A DNA stretch of 64,000 bases from WHSW01 sp963742205 (lineage in GTDB: Bacteria > Actinomycetota > Thermoleophilia > Solirubrobacterales > 70-9): the NCBI GenBank assembly GCA_963742205.1, contig CAVUKZ010000004.1, positions 248,001 through 312,000 on the forward strand, read 5' to 3'. The notes below the pieces were generated by a model that worked only from the letters and a program-made list of their open reading frames with translations, searched no databases and was not told the origin of the DNA. The position numbers were made by a program, and so were the translations under genes. Positions 46,688 to 55,121 of the stretch are shown one piece after another. Position 1 is the stretch's first letter. Each line of letters starts with the position of its first letter.

Positions 46688-47507
46688 TCAGGCGGTCAGC
46701 TGGCGCTCGTACGGGCCACGGCCGGTCGCGCATGCGGCCCCACAGCGGGCCGCGAGCCCGACGGCGTCCTCGATCGACATGCCCTGGCCGAGCCCGGCTG
46801 TGAGCCCGCCGGCGAACGAGTCGCCGGCCCCGTGCGCGTCCACCCACGGGCCGGGCAGCGGCGCGGCCGCCCAGCTCGTCTCGCCGGCCGCCTGCGTGAT
46901 CGTGCCGCCCTCCGCGCCGTTCGTGCGGACGACCGCCAGGGGCGGCGGCTCGATGTCGCCGTCGAGGTAGCGCTCGCCGGCGTCGCCCCCGCTCAGCACC
47001 AGCGCGTCGAGCGTCACCCCCGATCGCGACAACGGCGGCCCGACGCGAACCGTCGCCACCACGTGGCCGTGCCTGGCGCGCGCGGCGCAGCGCGCCCTCG
47101 TCGCCGCCCGTGACGTACACCGCAGCCGCGTCGGCGAGCTCGTCCCATGGGAGCTGGTCGGAGCCGCGCGGTACCGGCCGCGGCCCGATCACCGTGATCG
47201 TGCGCTCGCCGTTGGCGTCCAGGAACACGAACGCGCGCCGCTGTGGCTCCGGTCGCCAGGCCACCGCGAGGTCGAGCCCCATCGCCTCGAGCTCGCGCGC
47301 CGCCCGGCGACCGAGCTCGTCGTCGCCGAGGGCGGTGAAGAAGCGACAGCTCCCCATGAGCTTCGCAATCTGAACTGCCGCGACCGCGCCGCCGCCGGCC
47401 GGCTGCTGCCAGGCTGCGGCGGACTCGACGATCTCGCCAGGGAGCGGAACCCGCTCGACCGGCGCGAACTCCGTCCACTCGACATGTCCGACGACCGCGA
47501 CCGTCAT
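46688..47507 (-). CDS. PfkB-family carbohydrate kinase (one frameshift)
   Basis: Leftward from 47507: MTVAVVGHVEWTEFAPVERV, PAGGGAVAAVQIAKLMGSCR, FFTALGDDELGRRAARELEA, then ADAAAVYVTGGDEGALRRAR. The frame changes near 47065 and continues LDALVLSGGDAGERYLDG, TNGAEGGTITQAAGET, with the PfkB signature WVDAHGAGDSFAGGLTAGLG (catalytic Asp in GAGD). The length, about 272 residues, is slightly short for ribokinases but complete in motifs. It phosphorylates a sugar or nucleoside using ATP; substrate not predictable. Confidence 0.82.
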
Positions 47508-47581
47508 CGCGTGACCGTATCGCGATGAGTTGCGCCCCCGGCTGCGGTCGTATGGTCGTCAAAGCGAGCGAGGAGGCGGCG

Positions 47582-47857
47582 ATGGAACTCGACAAGCGGT
47601 TCGACGCGGTCCTACAGAAGAGCCCCGCGAAGGGTGGCTGGACGTATGTCGTGATGGACGATTCCGCCGAGTACTTCGGTACTCGGGGCCTGGTGAAGGT
47701 CCGCGGGACGATCGACGGGCACGCGTTTCGGAGCTCGTTCATGGCGATGGGAGACGGGACCCACAAGCTGCCGGTGAAGGCCGACGTCCGCAAGGCGATC
47801 GGCAAGGGCGAGGGCGACTCGGTCGCCGTGGTGCTCGAGGAGCGACTCGGGGCCTAG
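47582..47857 (+). CDS. DUF1905-domain protein
   Basis: 91 residues from ATG 47582 behind GAGGAGG. The sequence MELDKRFDAVLQKSPAKGGW, YVVMDDSAEYFGTRGLVKVR, GTIDGHAFRSSFMAMGDGTH, KLPVKADVRKAIGKGEGDSV is the DUF1905 pattern, a small beta-barrel often found with YdeI/bacteriocin-protection proteins. Cytoplasmic; function unknown. Confidence 0.85.
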   Translation: MELDKRFDAVLQKSPAKGGWTYVVMDDSAEYFGTRGLVKVRGTIDGHAFRSSFMAMGDGTHKLPVKADVRKAIGKGEGDSVAVVLEERLGA

Positions 47858-47990
47858 GCAGCCGCGTTGCAGTTTGCAAGCCGACCGCAGCGTGGCAGGG
47901 GGACCGGTGTTGAAGGAAGGAGACGAGGCCCGGATCGAAAAAGGGACCTCGGGGGGCGTGCGTAACAAACGACACCAGGAGGTCGGACTA

Positions 47991-48527
47991 GTGAAGTTCA
48001 TCAGGAGGTTGCGCCCGACCCCGGGCGTGCTGATCGGCACGATCGCGCTCGTGTTCGCATTCACGGGTGCCGCGGTCGCCGCCGGGCAGATCAACACCAA
48101 CGACATCGCGAAGAAGGCCGTCACCGGCTCGCGCATCGCAAAGGACGCGGTGAAGAGCGGCAAGATCGCCGACGGCAAGGTGAAGGCCAAGGACCTGGCC
48201 GATGGCGTGATCCCAGACGTGCCGGACATGGCCTACGGGCGCGTCAACAAGAACGGCGGCACCGTCGCTCCGGCGACCGGTGCGGTGGGGATCACGGGCA
48301 CGTCCAGCGGCGGCGACGGAGTCGTCTGTTACGACCTCGCGTTCGCGCCCATCTCGGGCACGGCGACGGTCGCTCGTTCGGCCGGGCCCGCGACCACCGT
48401 TGAGGTCGTTGTCAACCCGCCGGGCGGCTGCACCGCTCCGTACACGGACGCCGCCACCCTCACCCGGCTGGCGGCGGACGGCACCGCCGTCGACCGCGAC
48501 GTCTACGTCGACTTCATCGGCGGCTGA
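47991..48527 (+). CDS. Secreted protein with Ala/Lys repeat linker
   Basis: 178 residues from GTG 47991, nine bases after AGGAGG. The leader RRLRPTPGVLIGTIALVFAF ends TGAAVAA. The repeat zone (INTNDIAKKAVTGSRIAKDA, VKSGKIADGKVKAKDLADGV) is the same type of short heptad-like 'xxDIxxxAVTGSxI' repeats found in the 7264 protein, here Lys-rich. A beta-rich C-terminal domain with two Cys follows (VCYDLAFAPISGTATVA, GGCTAPYTDAATLTRL). Surface protein typical of Thermoleophilia; role unknown. Confidence 0.75.
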   Translation: MKFIRRLRPTPGVLIGTIALVFAFTGAAVAAGQINTNDIAKKAVTGSRIAKDAVKSGKIADGKVKAKDLADGVIPDVPDMAYGRVNKNGGTVAPATGAVGITGTSSGGDGVVCYDLAFAPISGTATVARSAGPATTVEVVVNPPGGCTAPYTDAATLTRLAADGTAVDRDVYVDFIGG

Positions 48528-48538
48528 CACGCGTACAC

Positions 48539-48581
48539 GCAAGCGCGCGAGCGGCGCCGGGGCGGCGCCGCTCGCGCTTGC
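48539..48581 (+). terminator. Long GC hairpin after the secreted-protein gene
   Basis: Left arm 48539-48558 and right arm 48564-48581 pair over 18 bp with a two-base bulge around a GGGGC loop (arm core GAGCGGCGCC/GGCGCCGCTC). There is no T-run. It probably ends transcription or stabilises the 3' end. Confidence 0.6.
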
Positions 48582-48619
48582 GGGCTTGTCGGCGGGCCGC
48601 TCGGCGGTAGGCTGACGCC

Positions 48620-48889
48620 GTGGGTTGCTTCGTCGTCCTCCTCGCGCTGCTCTCGCCGCGCGTCGCGATCATCGCGATCTGGCTGTTCAGCGACCTGCTC
48701 AGCCGCGCCTTCGAGAGCTGGCTCGTGCCGTTCATCGGCTTCTTTTTACTCCCATGGACGACGCTCGCCTACGCCGTGATGTACAGCTCCGAGAACCGCG
48801 TCTACGGCTTCGAGTGGTTCATCGTCGGGCTCGCGTTCATCATCGACATCAGCGCGTACACGCAGAGCAGCAGGCTGAGCCGCCGCTGA
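48620..48889 (+). CDS. Small hydrophobic membrane protein
   Basis: 89 residues from GTG 48620. Three hydrophobic segments: MGCFVVLLALLSPRVAIIAI, WLVPFIGFFLLPWTTLAYAV, WFIVGLAFIIDISAY. It ends in a basic tail. It resembles small actinobacterial membrane proteins of unknown function. The next gene begins 11 bases after the stop. Confidence 0.7.
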   Translation: MGCFVVLLALLSPRVAIIAIWLFSDLLSRAFESWLVPFIGFFLLPWTTLAYAVMYSSENRVYGFEWFIVGLAFIIDISAYTQSSRLSRR

Positions 48890-48899
48890 GCGGGCTTGG

Positions 48900-49670
48900 G
48901 TGAGCGCCCCGGCACGCATCACCTTCGTCGGGCACGCCACGGTCCTGATCGAGCTCGGCGGCCTGCGCCTGCTCACCGACCCGGTCCTCCGGCCGCGCCT
49001 GCTGGGGATCATCCACCGCCACGCCACGGAGCCCGCGGCTGAGATCGCTCGTGAGATCGACGGGGTGCTGATCTCGCACCTCCACCACGACCACCTCGAC
49101 TTTCCCAGCCTGCGCGAGCTGGGGCGCGAGCTGCCCGTCGTCGTGCCGGCGGGGGGCGGACGCACGTTCCGCCGTCGCGGCTTCGGCGAGGCGATCGAGT
49201 TGCGGGTCGGCGAGCGCGCCGACGTGGCGGGCGCGGACGTGCTCGCGACGACGGCGGTGCACGAGGGGCGCCGGTTCAAGGTCGGGCCGAAGGTCGACGC
49301 GCTCGGCTACGTGATCTCCGTGGACGGACGGCGGATCTACTTCGCCGGCGACACGGACCTCTTCGACGGCATGGGGACGCTCGGCGAGCTCGACGTGGCG
49401 CTGCTGCCGGTCGCCGGCTGGGGACCGAAGGTGGGGCGGGGGCACCTCAATCCGCGCCGGGCGGCGAAGGCGGCGGCGATGCTGCGTCCCAAGGTGGCGA
49501 TCCCGATCCACTGGGGCACGCTGATCCGCGCCGATCTCCGCCATCGAGCGGACGAGATCTCCAACGACCCCGCGCGCCGGTTCGCGGCTCAGCTCGCGGA
49601 GCTCGCCCCAGACGTCACGGCGGCGGTCCTGGAGCCCGGCGCCGCGTTCGAGTTGCCGCCGCCTGACTGA
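48900..49670 (+). CDS. UlaG-like MBL-fold metallohydrolase
   Basis: 256 residues from GTG 48900. ITFVGHATVLIELGGLRLLT, the metal motif LISHLHHDHLDFPSLRELG, TAVHEGRR, YFAGDTDLFDGMG and VAIPIHWGT give the metal ligands. The pattern is that of UlaG/NAPE-PLD-like lactonases and phosphodiesterases. Cytoplasmic. Substrate not predictable. Confidence 0.88.
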   Translation: MSAPARITFVGHATVLIELGGLRLLTDPVLRPRLLGIIHRHATEPAAEIAREIDGVLISHLHHDHLDFPSLRELGRELPVVVPAGGGRTFRRRGFGEAIELRVGERADVAGADVLATTAVHEGRRFKVGPKVDALGYVISVDGRRIYFAGDTDLFDGMGTLGELDVALLPVAGWGPKVGRGHLNPRRAAKAAAMLRPKVAIPIHWGTLIRADLRHRADEISNDPARRFAAQLAELAPDVTAAVLEPGAAFELPPPD

Positions 49671-50072
49671 GCCCGGGCGGCAACCTCGATTTTCGCGATC
49701 GTACGTTTGTCGACGAGCTTCACGCGGAAAGCTCCCCGCCTCCAGCGCGAGGATGTCGAAACGGGCCGGGAAGGCGGGGTCGACGTTCTCGAACTGGCCG
49801 AACGCGGGGATCTCGACGCTCCCCGGATGCTCGGTCGTGACCTTCAGCCCGAGCTGATCGCCGACCCGGATCCGGATCCGGGTCTCGTCCTTGGCGTCCG
49901 CCGAGATCGTCTTGTGGACGAACGTACCCGGAACGATCGTTGGCTTTTTGGGCTCGGTGGTTGTCGACTCTCGCGCCGGCACGCGGTCGCGCTGCACCGG
50001 GATCAGCGCGGCGGCGATGCTCGAGAGCACGAGTAGAGCGAGCATCACGAGGATCAGGCGCCGTGCGGCCAT
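49589..50072 (-). CDS. Membrane-anchored beta-sandwich protein (one frameshift)
   Basis: From ATG 50072 (MAARRLILVMLALLVLSSIA) one N-terminal membrane helix is followed by a Pro/Thr linker and a cupredoxin-like beta-sandwich: TFVHKTISADAKDETRIRIR, VGDQLGLKVTTEHPGSVEIP, FDILALEAGSF. Near 49725 the frame shifts and continues RVKLVDKRTIAKIEVAARAQ. The in-frame stop at 49589 would overlap the convergent MBL gene, so the exact end is uncertain. No Cu-ligand set is visible. Probably an envelope protein. Confidence 0.55.
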
Positions 50073-50229
50073 GCGACTCAGCTTACGGCGGTGGACGAGT
50101 GTCGGACGTGCAGGCCGGCACCCGGGCCGATCTGGGGGGTGGCCCCCATGACGGACGGATGTTCCCCCCACAGGACCTAAAGGTTCACCTGGGGTGGGCC
50201 GATGACTTCGCCTGACAAAGAGGCCAGCG

Positions 50230-50315
50230 CCCCGGTGCGAAATGGCAAACCCACTGTGAGGTGGGGACGCAAAGCCACGGGGCTCCCAAGGGAGCAAGCC
50301 GGGTTACCACCGGGG
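50230..50315 (+). promoter_or_regulatory. Cyclic-di-GMP-I (GEMM) riboswitch upstream of pilA
   Basis: P1 is CCCCGGTG (50230) with CACCGGGG (50308-50315). Within it are the conserved GEMM-I blocks GGCAAACC (50244), GGGGACGCAAAGCC (50263-50276), a GC stem-loop (GGGGCTCCCAAGGGAGC region), then GCAAGCCGGGTTACC (50294-50308). These match the c-di-GMP-I aptamer consensus. The pilin ATG is 77 bases further on, behind AAGGAGGT. A small hairpin CGGGT/ACCCG between aptamer and ribosome binding site may be the expression platform. Bases 50073-50229 upstream hold no gene and probably the promoter. Confidence 0.93.
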
Positions 50316-50391
50316 TCACTAGATCTCCGACGGGTAAGGAAACCCGGGGCTCTGGCGCAAATTACATTCGTGGGTACCAAGGAGGTCCCAA

Positions 50392-50841
50392 ATGATCAAC
50401 AAGCTCCGCGTCAGAGCAGCGAGCGAGTCGGGTTTCACCCTGGTCGAGCTCCTGGTCGTGATGCTGATCCTCGGCCTGCTGGCCGCGATCGCGATCCCGT
50501 CGTTCTTCAATCAGCGCGACAAGGCCAAGGACGCCGACGCCAAGGAGTCCGTCCGCACCGCGCAGACCGCGATCGAGACGTACGCGACCGATCACAACGG
50601 CACCTATGTGGGCGCGACCGCCGCCGACCTCACGGCGATCGAGAACACGCTCAACGATGCCGATCTGTCCGAGCCAACCGATCTGTCGCAGGATGGCTAC
50701 ACGGTCACGGTGGTCTCGGAGAATGACTCGCCGAACCACACGTTCTCCATCACTCGCAATACCAACGGCACGACGGACCTCACGTGCACCGCGCCGGCGG
50801 ACGACCTGGACGGTTGTCCGGAGTCGCTCGACTGGGGCTAA
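50392..50841 (+). CDS. pilA: Major type IV pilin
   Basis: 149 residues from ATG 50392, preceded by AAGGAGGT. Prepilin leader MINKLRVRAASESG is followed by FTLVELLVVMLILGLLAAIA: cleavage after Gly-14, Phe-1 methylated, Glu-5 kept, helix alpha1. The mature body has an alpha1-C helix (KDADAKESVRTAQTAIETYA) and a Thr/Asp-rich beta sheet with two C-terminal cysteines (DLTCTAPADDLDGCPESLDW) that form the D-region loop. Assembled by PilB/PilC, cut by the PilD at 54.3 kb. Expression probably depends on c-di-GMP through the riboswitch. A UUCG terminator follows. Confidence 0.95.
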   Translation: MINKLRVRAASESGFTLVELLVVMLILGLLAAIAIPSFFNQRDKAKDADAKESVRTAQTAIETYATDHNGTYVGATAADLTAIENTLNDADLSEPTDLSQDGYTVTVVSENDSPNHTFSITRNTNGTTDLTCTAPADDLDGCPESLDWG

Positions 50842-50881
50842 GCCCAAGCGACCGAACGGTCCGGGTCAAACCGGGTCACGC

Positions 50882-50909
50882 GAGGGGCGGGTCTTCGGAC
50901 CCGCCCCTC
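50882..50909 (+). terminator. Perfect hairpin with UUCG tetraloop after pilA
   Basis: A 12-bp perfect stem (GAGGGGCGGGTC/GACCCGCCCCTC) caps with TTCG and is followed by TTCGCG. It separates the highly expressed pilin from the minor-pilin operon, so part of the transcription probably stops here. Confidence 0.85.
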
Positions 50910-50953
50910 TTCGCGTCCAGGGAGCTAAAGCACTGACGGTGGATGGTCGAGGC

Positions 50954-52273
50954 ATGTTGCGAATGTATGCCTTCACCCGAGTGACAGTTCGCGGACGCGC
51001 CGAGGATGGCAGTGCACTACCCGTCGTTCTCCTGGCGCTGGTCGTGGTCTTCGCGCTCGCGAGCGTGACGGTGATGGGGTCGGTGAACTCCCAGCGAGGC
51101 ACCACCCGCGACCAGAACACGAAGGCGGCGTTGGCGGCCGCCGACGCGGGGGTCAGCAACGCGCTGCTGCGTTACAACACGATCAAGACCACCAGCAGCG
51201 CCGACATCTGCAAGCCGGTCGGCGGCACGACCGCGAGCGGCGCCGGGGGCTGGTGCCCGGTCGCGGCCACGGGATCGATCGACCGCGGCGGCTATACGGT
51301 CGCGGTCAAGCCGACGGCGACCCAGCTCGAGGTCGTCTCGACCGGCACCGTCGACGGGGTCTCCCGACGGGTCCACGTCGTCGCCAACTCTTCGGGCGGC
51401 CTGCAGCCGTTCAGCGCCGCCGGGGTGATCGGGCTCGACTTCATCAACGTCAACTCCAACGCCCATCTCACGGGCAACGTCGCCACCAACGGCAACATCC
51501 AGCTGAACTCGAACTCGTCGATCAACTGCACGTCGGCGCAGGTCGGGGTCGGCCGCCAGGTGCTGCGGAACGCGAACACCACGATCACGTGCCCGACGAC
51601 GCAGGGCACGATCTCGCTTCCGCCCGTCAACCCGGGCGACGTCGCGACCAACAACTCCAACGGGCGGATCTGCACGCTCGACCCGATCTCGGGCCAGCAG
51701 TGCAACCAGGCCTGGAACGCGACCACCAGGATCCTGCAGCTGAACTCCAACAGCTCGGTCACCCTCGGGGCGAGCGGCGGGACCTACAACTACTTCTTCT
51801 GTCAGCTCACCCTCAACGCGAACTCGTCCATGTACATCGCGGGCGGGGCGACGGTGCGGATCTACTTCGGCAGCCCAGACTCGGCGCCGTGCCTGAACCA
51901 GTCGTCGCCGATGAACCTGAACTCGAACTCAAAGATCCTGCCCACCGGCGCGGGACCGGTCGACATCGCCCTGCTCGTCGTCGGGTCCGACACCAAGTCG
52001 ACGAGCATCAACCTGAACAGCAACACGCAGCTGGTCAGCTGCCCGCAGAGCTTCGTCCTCTACGCGCCGCGCACAGCCGTCACCTTCAACAGCAACTCGC
52101 AGTTCTGCGGCGGCCTGGCCGCCAAGTCGCTGCTGTTCAACTCCAACTTCGGCGGCGTCAACAACGCGGGCACGCAGTTCCAGCTCCCGAACACGGTCGC
52201 CGGCCACTTCGCGCCCGAGGACTACGTCGAGTGCGCGGTCGTCACGGGTGCGACCCCGAGCACGGGGTGCTGA
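50954..52273 (+). CDS. PilX-like pilus protein with Asn-rich beta-helix repeats
   Basis: About 439 residues (ATG 50954 or 50963). The N-terminal helix EDGSALPVVLLALVVVFALA is like PilX_N, with EDGS in place of a classic prepilin site. QRGTTRDQNTKAALAAADAG continues as a coiled stalk. The rest is a repetitive beta domain with many LNSNS motifs (IQLNSNSSINC, LQLNSNSSVTLG, LTLNANSSMYIAGG, MNLNSNSKILPTG, INLNSNTQLV, VTFNSNSQFCGG). Spaced Asn of this kind form ladders in right-handed beta-helices. Probably an assembly-initiating or adhesive minor component. Confidence 0.75.
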   Translation: MLRMYAFTRVTVRGRAEDGSALPVVLLALVVVFALASVTVMGSVNSQRGTTRDQNTKAALAAADAGVSNALLRYNTIKTTSSADICKPVGGTTASGAGGWCPVAATGSIDRGGYTVAVKPTATQLEVVSTGTVDGVSRRVHVVANSSGGLQPFSAAGVIGLDFINVNSNAHLTGNVATNGNIQLNSNSSINCTSAQVGVGRQVLRNANTTITCPTTQGTISLPPVNPGDVATNNSNGRICTLDPISGQQCNQAWNATTRILQLNSNSSVTLGASGGTYNYFFCQLTLNANSSMYIAGGATVRIYFGSPDSAPCLNQSSPMNLNSNSKILPTGAGPVDIALLVVGSDTKSTSINLNSNTQLVSCPQSFVLYAPRTAVTFNSNSQFCGGLAAKSLLFNSNFGGVNNAGTQFQLPNTVAGHFAPEDYVECAVVTGATPSTGC

Positions 52274-52274
52274 G

Positions 52275-52859
52275 GTGCGGCGGCCCGGCGATCGGCCGCC
52301 GGCCGCGCGGATCGCGGGCGAGGACGGCTTCACGCTGCCCGAGCTCCTGGTCGGCATCCTGCTCACGGTCATCGTCGCCGGGGCCGCGATGACCGTGGTG
52401 TCGTTCGCCACCCGCACGCAGCCACGGGAGTCCGAGCGCGCCGCGCAGCTGCAGCAGGGGCGGACGATGATCGAGCAGGTCACGCGCGAGGTTCGCCAGG
52501 GCGAGGCCGTGACCGGCGCGACGACGTCGTCGCTGCAGATCCTGACCCGCGTCCACAGCCCCACCTGCGGCGGGACACCGGCGACGACGGCACCGGCCAT
52601 CACCTGCCGCGTGATCTACCAGTGCTCGGCGACGGCCTGTCAGCGGACCGTTCGCAACCCCGACGGAACTGGCACGGCTCCCGCGCGGACGATGCTCAGC
52701 GGGATCAGCAGCGCGAGCGTGTTCAGCTACTCGCCGTCGGCGACAAATCCCAGCTACGTGGGTGTCACGCTCGTTTACCCGTCATCGACCGCGGCCGACG
52801 GCGAGGCGGTGACGCTCAGCGACGGGGCGGCCCTGCGCAACTGGTTTGAGGAGGGCTGA
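52275..52859 (+). CDS. Minor pilin, PilW/PilJ-like
   Basis: 194 residues from GTG 52275. The prepilin signal GEDG-FTLPELLVGILLTVIV has Gly before the cut and Glu at +5. A long helix follows (ERAAQLQQGRTMIEQVTREV), then a beta domain with several Cys (HSPTCGGTPA, ITCRVIYQCSATACQRTV). It ends AALRNWFEEG two bases before the next ATG. Typical second minor pilin in actinobacterial clusters. Confidence 0.85.
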   Translation: MRRPGDRPPAARIAGEDGFTLPELLVGILLTVIVAGAAMTVVSFATRTQPRESERAAQLQQGRTMIEQVTREVRQGEAVTGATTSSLQILTRVHSPTCGGTPATTAPAITCRVIYQCSATACQRTVRNPDGTGTAPARTMLSGISSASVFSYSPSATNPSYVGVTLVYPSSTAADGEAVTLSDGAALRNWFEEG

Positions 52860-52861
52860 GG

Positions 52862-54266
52862 ATGTCCGCGCTCAGGAGGCTCGGCGCGCGCCTGGCCGGC
52901 GAGGAGTCGGGGTTTACGATCGTCGAGGCGGTCGTCGCCAGCATGCTGCTGGTGCTCGGCGCGCTCGCGACGCTGCAGCTCTTCGACGCGGCCACACGCA
53001 ACAACTTCCGCGCGGAGCAGAGCCAGAGCGTCAACAACCGGCTGCAGGCGGAGCTGGAGAAGATCCGCACCAAGCCCTACGCGGAGATCGGGATGACCGC
53101 CAACCCCGGGCACTCCTCGGACCCCAACAACCCCCGGTGGCGGGTCTCGAGCTCGAGCTACGCGATCGGCCGCGACGGCGGTCAGTTGCGGCCGATGGTC
53201 GTCAACGGCGTCGACGGCTACACGGGCGGCACGGTCGCGCCGGGCCCGACCCCGTTCACCGTGGGCGACGTCAGCGGCAACATCTACCGCTTCGTCGTCT
53301 GGGCGCCGCTCGCCGGCTGCCCGAGCTGCGGGGGCTCCGCCCTCAAGCGCGTCATCGTCGCGGCGACGATCAGCGACGCGCCGGTTTCGTTCCCGCGCGC
53401 GTTTCAAGAGGTCCAGAGCGACGTCGTCGACCCCGACGCGACGCCGGAGGACAATCCGGCGCCGCCGGCGAACGACGACGACGAGATCGCCAAGGCGGAG
53501 TTCTGGCTCACGGACACGCCCTGCAGCTTCGGCCAGCGCCAGCCGCTGGCGGGCGACCACCAGCTCCACAACACGCGCGGCACGTGCTCCGACGGGCTGC
53601 GCACGGGCAGCACCGCCGGGGCTCCGGATCTTCTGTACACCGAGGCGCCCGCGCTCGACCCCAACTTCCCCCCTGAGAGCCAGCCGCTCTACGACTACGC
53701 GACGGACGTCGAGCCGACGCAGAGCCCGAGCCTCGACCGGGGAACGCTGCTGCGGCGCCCCAGCGCCAACGGCTGCCTGCTGACCGGCGGCCTCCTCGAC
53801 CTGCCCGCAACCGAGCTGCCCTCAGCCCCGCAGGAGAAGATCCACAAGTGGCTGTCGCCGCCGCTGCCGCAGGACTTCGAGGTGGCTCTGCTCGGCAAGG
53901 GCACCCTCGAGCTCTACACCCGCACGCTCAACGGCGCCGTCCATCAGGGGAAGATCTGCGTCTATGTGTACGTCCACAAGCTGAACGCGCTCGGCGATGC
54001 CGGTGGACGTCCCGGTTGTCTCCAAGACCACCGGGCTGCCCTACGTCCAGTACTCGCAGAACCCGTGGCCATCGGCCTGGACACGGGTCTCGGTGCCACT
54101 CGACTTCATCGCCCCGGGGACGATCCTGCCCGGGGAGCGGATCGGGCTGGCGATCACGGTCGAGCGCCAGGGGACCAATCCCGCGGAGGGGCTGGAGTTC
54201 ATGTACGACCACTCAGACTTCCCGAGCCGGCTCGAGCTCGAGACGGACCGCATCCTCGGGTTCTGA
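52862..54266 (+). CDS. Large minor pilin, PilV-like (one frameshift)
   Basis: From ATG 52862: prepilin signal GEESG-FTIVEAVVASMLLVLG, stalk helix FRAEQSQSVNNRLQAELEKI, then a large beta-rich domain of about 400 residues (RWRVSSSSYAIGRDGGQLRP, DFEVALLGKGTLELYTRT, ICVYVYVHKLNALGDA). The frame changes near 54000 and continues VDVPVVSKTTGLPYVQYSQN, RVSVPLDFIAPGTILPGERI, ending LELETDRILGF. Much longer than standard PilV (about 150-200), so it may be a tip adhesin. The frameshift is probably a sequence error. Confidence 0.75.
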
Positions 54267-54303
54267 TTTCAGGTGACCAGTCTCTGCGCCGATAGGTTGC
54301 GCG

Positions 54304-55071
54304 ATGGCAGCGGTGGCGGTGCTCCTATTCGTGCTCGGCTGCGTGCTCGGCAGCTTTCTCAGCGTGGTCGCCTATCGGGTGCCGCGGGGCGAATCCTTCG
54401 TCGGCGGGCGCTCGCGCTGTCCCGCGTGCGGCGCCCAGGTCGCCGCCCGCGACAACGTCCCGGTCGTCTCCTGGCTGGTCCTGCGCGGCCGCTGTCGCAG
54501 CTGCGGCGCGTCGATCTCGCTTCGTTACCCGCTCGCCGAGGCCGGGCTCGGGGCGCTTTGGGCCGCCACCTACCTGATCCTCGGCTCGGACGACGGCGGG
54601 GCGCTTGCGCTCGGCCTGGTGCTCTGCGCGCTGCTGGTCACGATCACGCTCACCGACCTCGACCTGCGGCTGATCCCCAATGTGGTCGTCGGCTTCGGCG
54701 CCGTCGCCGGGCTCGCGATCCTGGCGTTCACCGACGCGGATTCGATCCCCGAGAACCTGCTCGCGGCGGCGATCGCCGGCGCGGTCCTGCTGCTCGTCGT
54801 CCTCGCCTACCCGAAGGGGATGGGCATGGGCGACGTGAAGCTGGTGGCGATGATGGGCATCTACCTCGGTCGCGCGATCGCTCCGGCGGTGCTCATCGGC
54901 CTGCTCGCCGGCGCGCTGGTGGGCGGCGTCCTGATCGCCCGTCACGGGTCAGCGGCGCGCAAGCGAGCGATTCCCTTCGGGCCGTTCCTGGCCCTCGGCG
55001 GCGTGGTCGCACTGTGGTTTGGCGACGACATCGTCGATTGGTACACGGACGAGTTCTTCTCGTCGTCATAA
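54304..55071 (+). CDS. pilD: Prepilin peptidase PilD
   Basis: 255 residues from ATG 54304. It has about eight membrane helices, the methylase-type zinc tetracysteine CPACGAQ/CRSCGAS, and the two catalytic Asp of the aspartyl protease: DLDLRLIPN and GMGMGDVKLVAM (GxGD). It cuts leader peptides after Gly in PilA and the minor pilins above and N-methylates the new Phe. Lies between the pilins and pilM. Confidence 0.96.
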   Translation: MAAVAVLLFVLGCVLGSFLSVVAYRVPRGESFVGGRSRCPACGAQVAARDNVPVVSWLVLRGRCRSCGASISLRYPLAEAGLGALWAATYLILGSDDGGALALGLVLCALLVTITLTDLDLRLIPNVVVGFGAVAGLAILAFTDADSIPENLLAAAIAGAVLLLVVLAYPKGMGMGDVKLVAMMGIYLGRAIAPAVLIGLLAGALVGGVLIARHGSAARKRAIPFGPFLALGGVVALWFGDDIVDWYTDEFFSSS

Positions 55072-55121
55072 ACCCACTGTCACTCAAGGAAAACGGCCCT
55101 CAGGCCGATCTGTGAGGAGTC

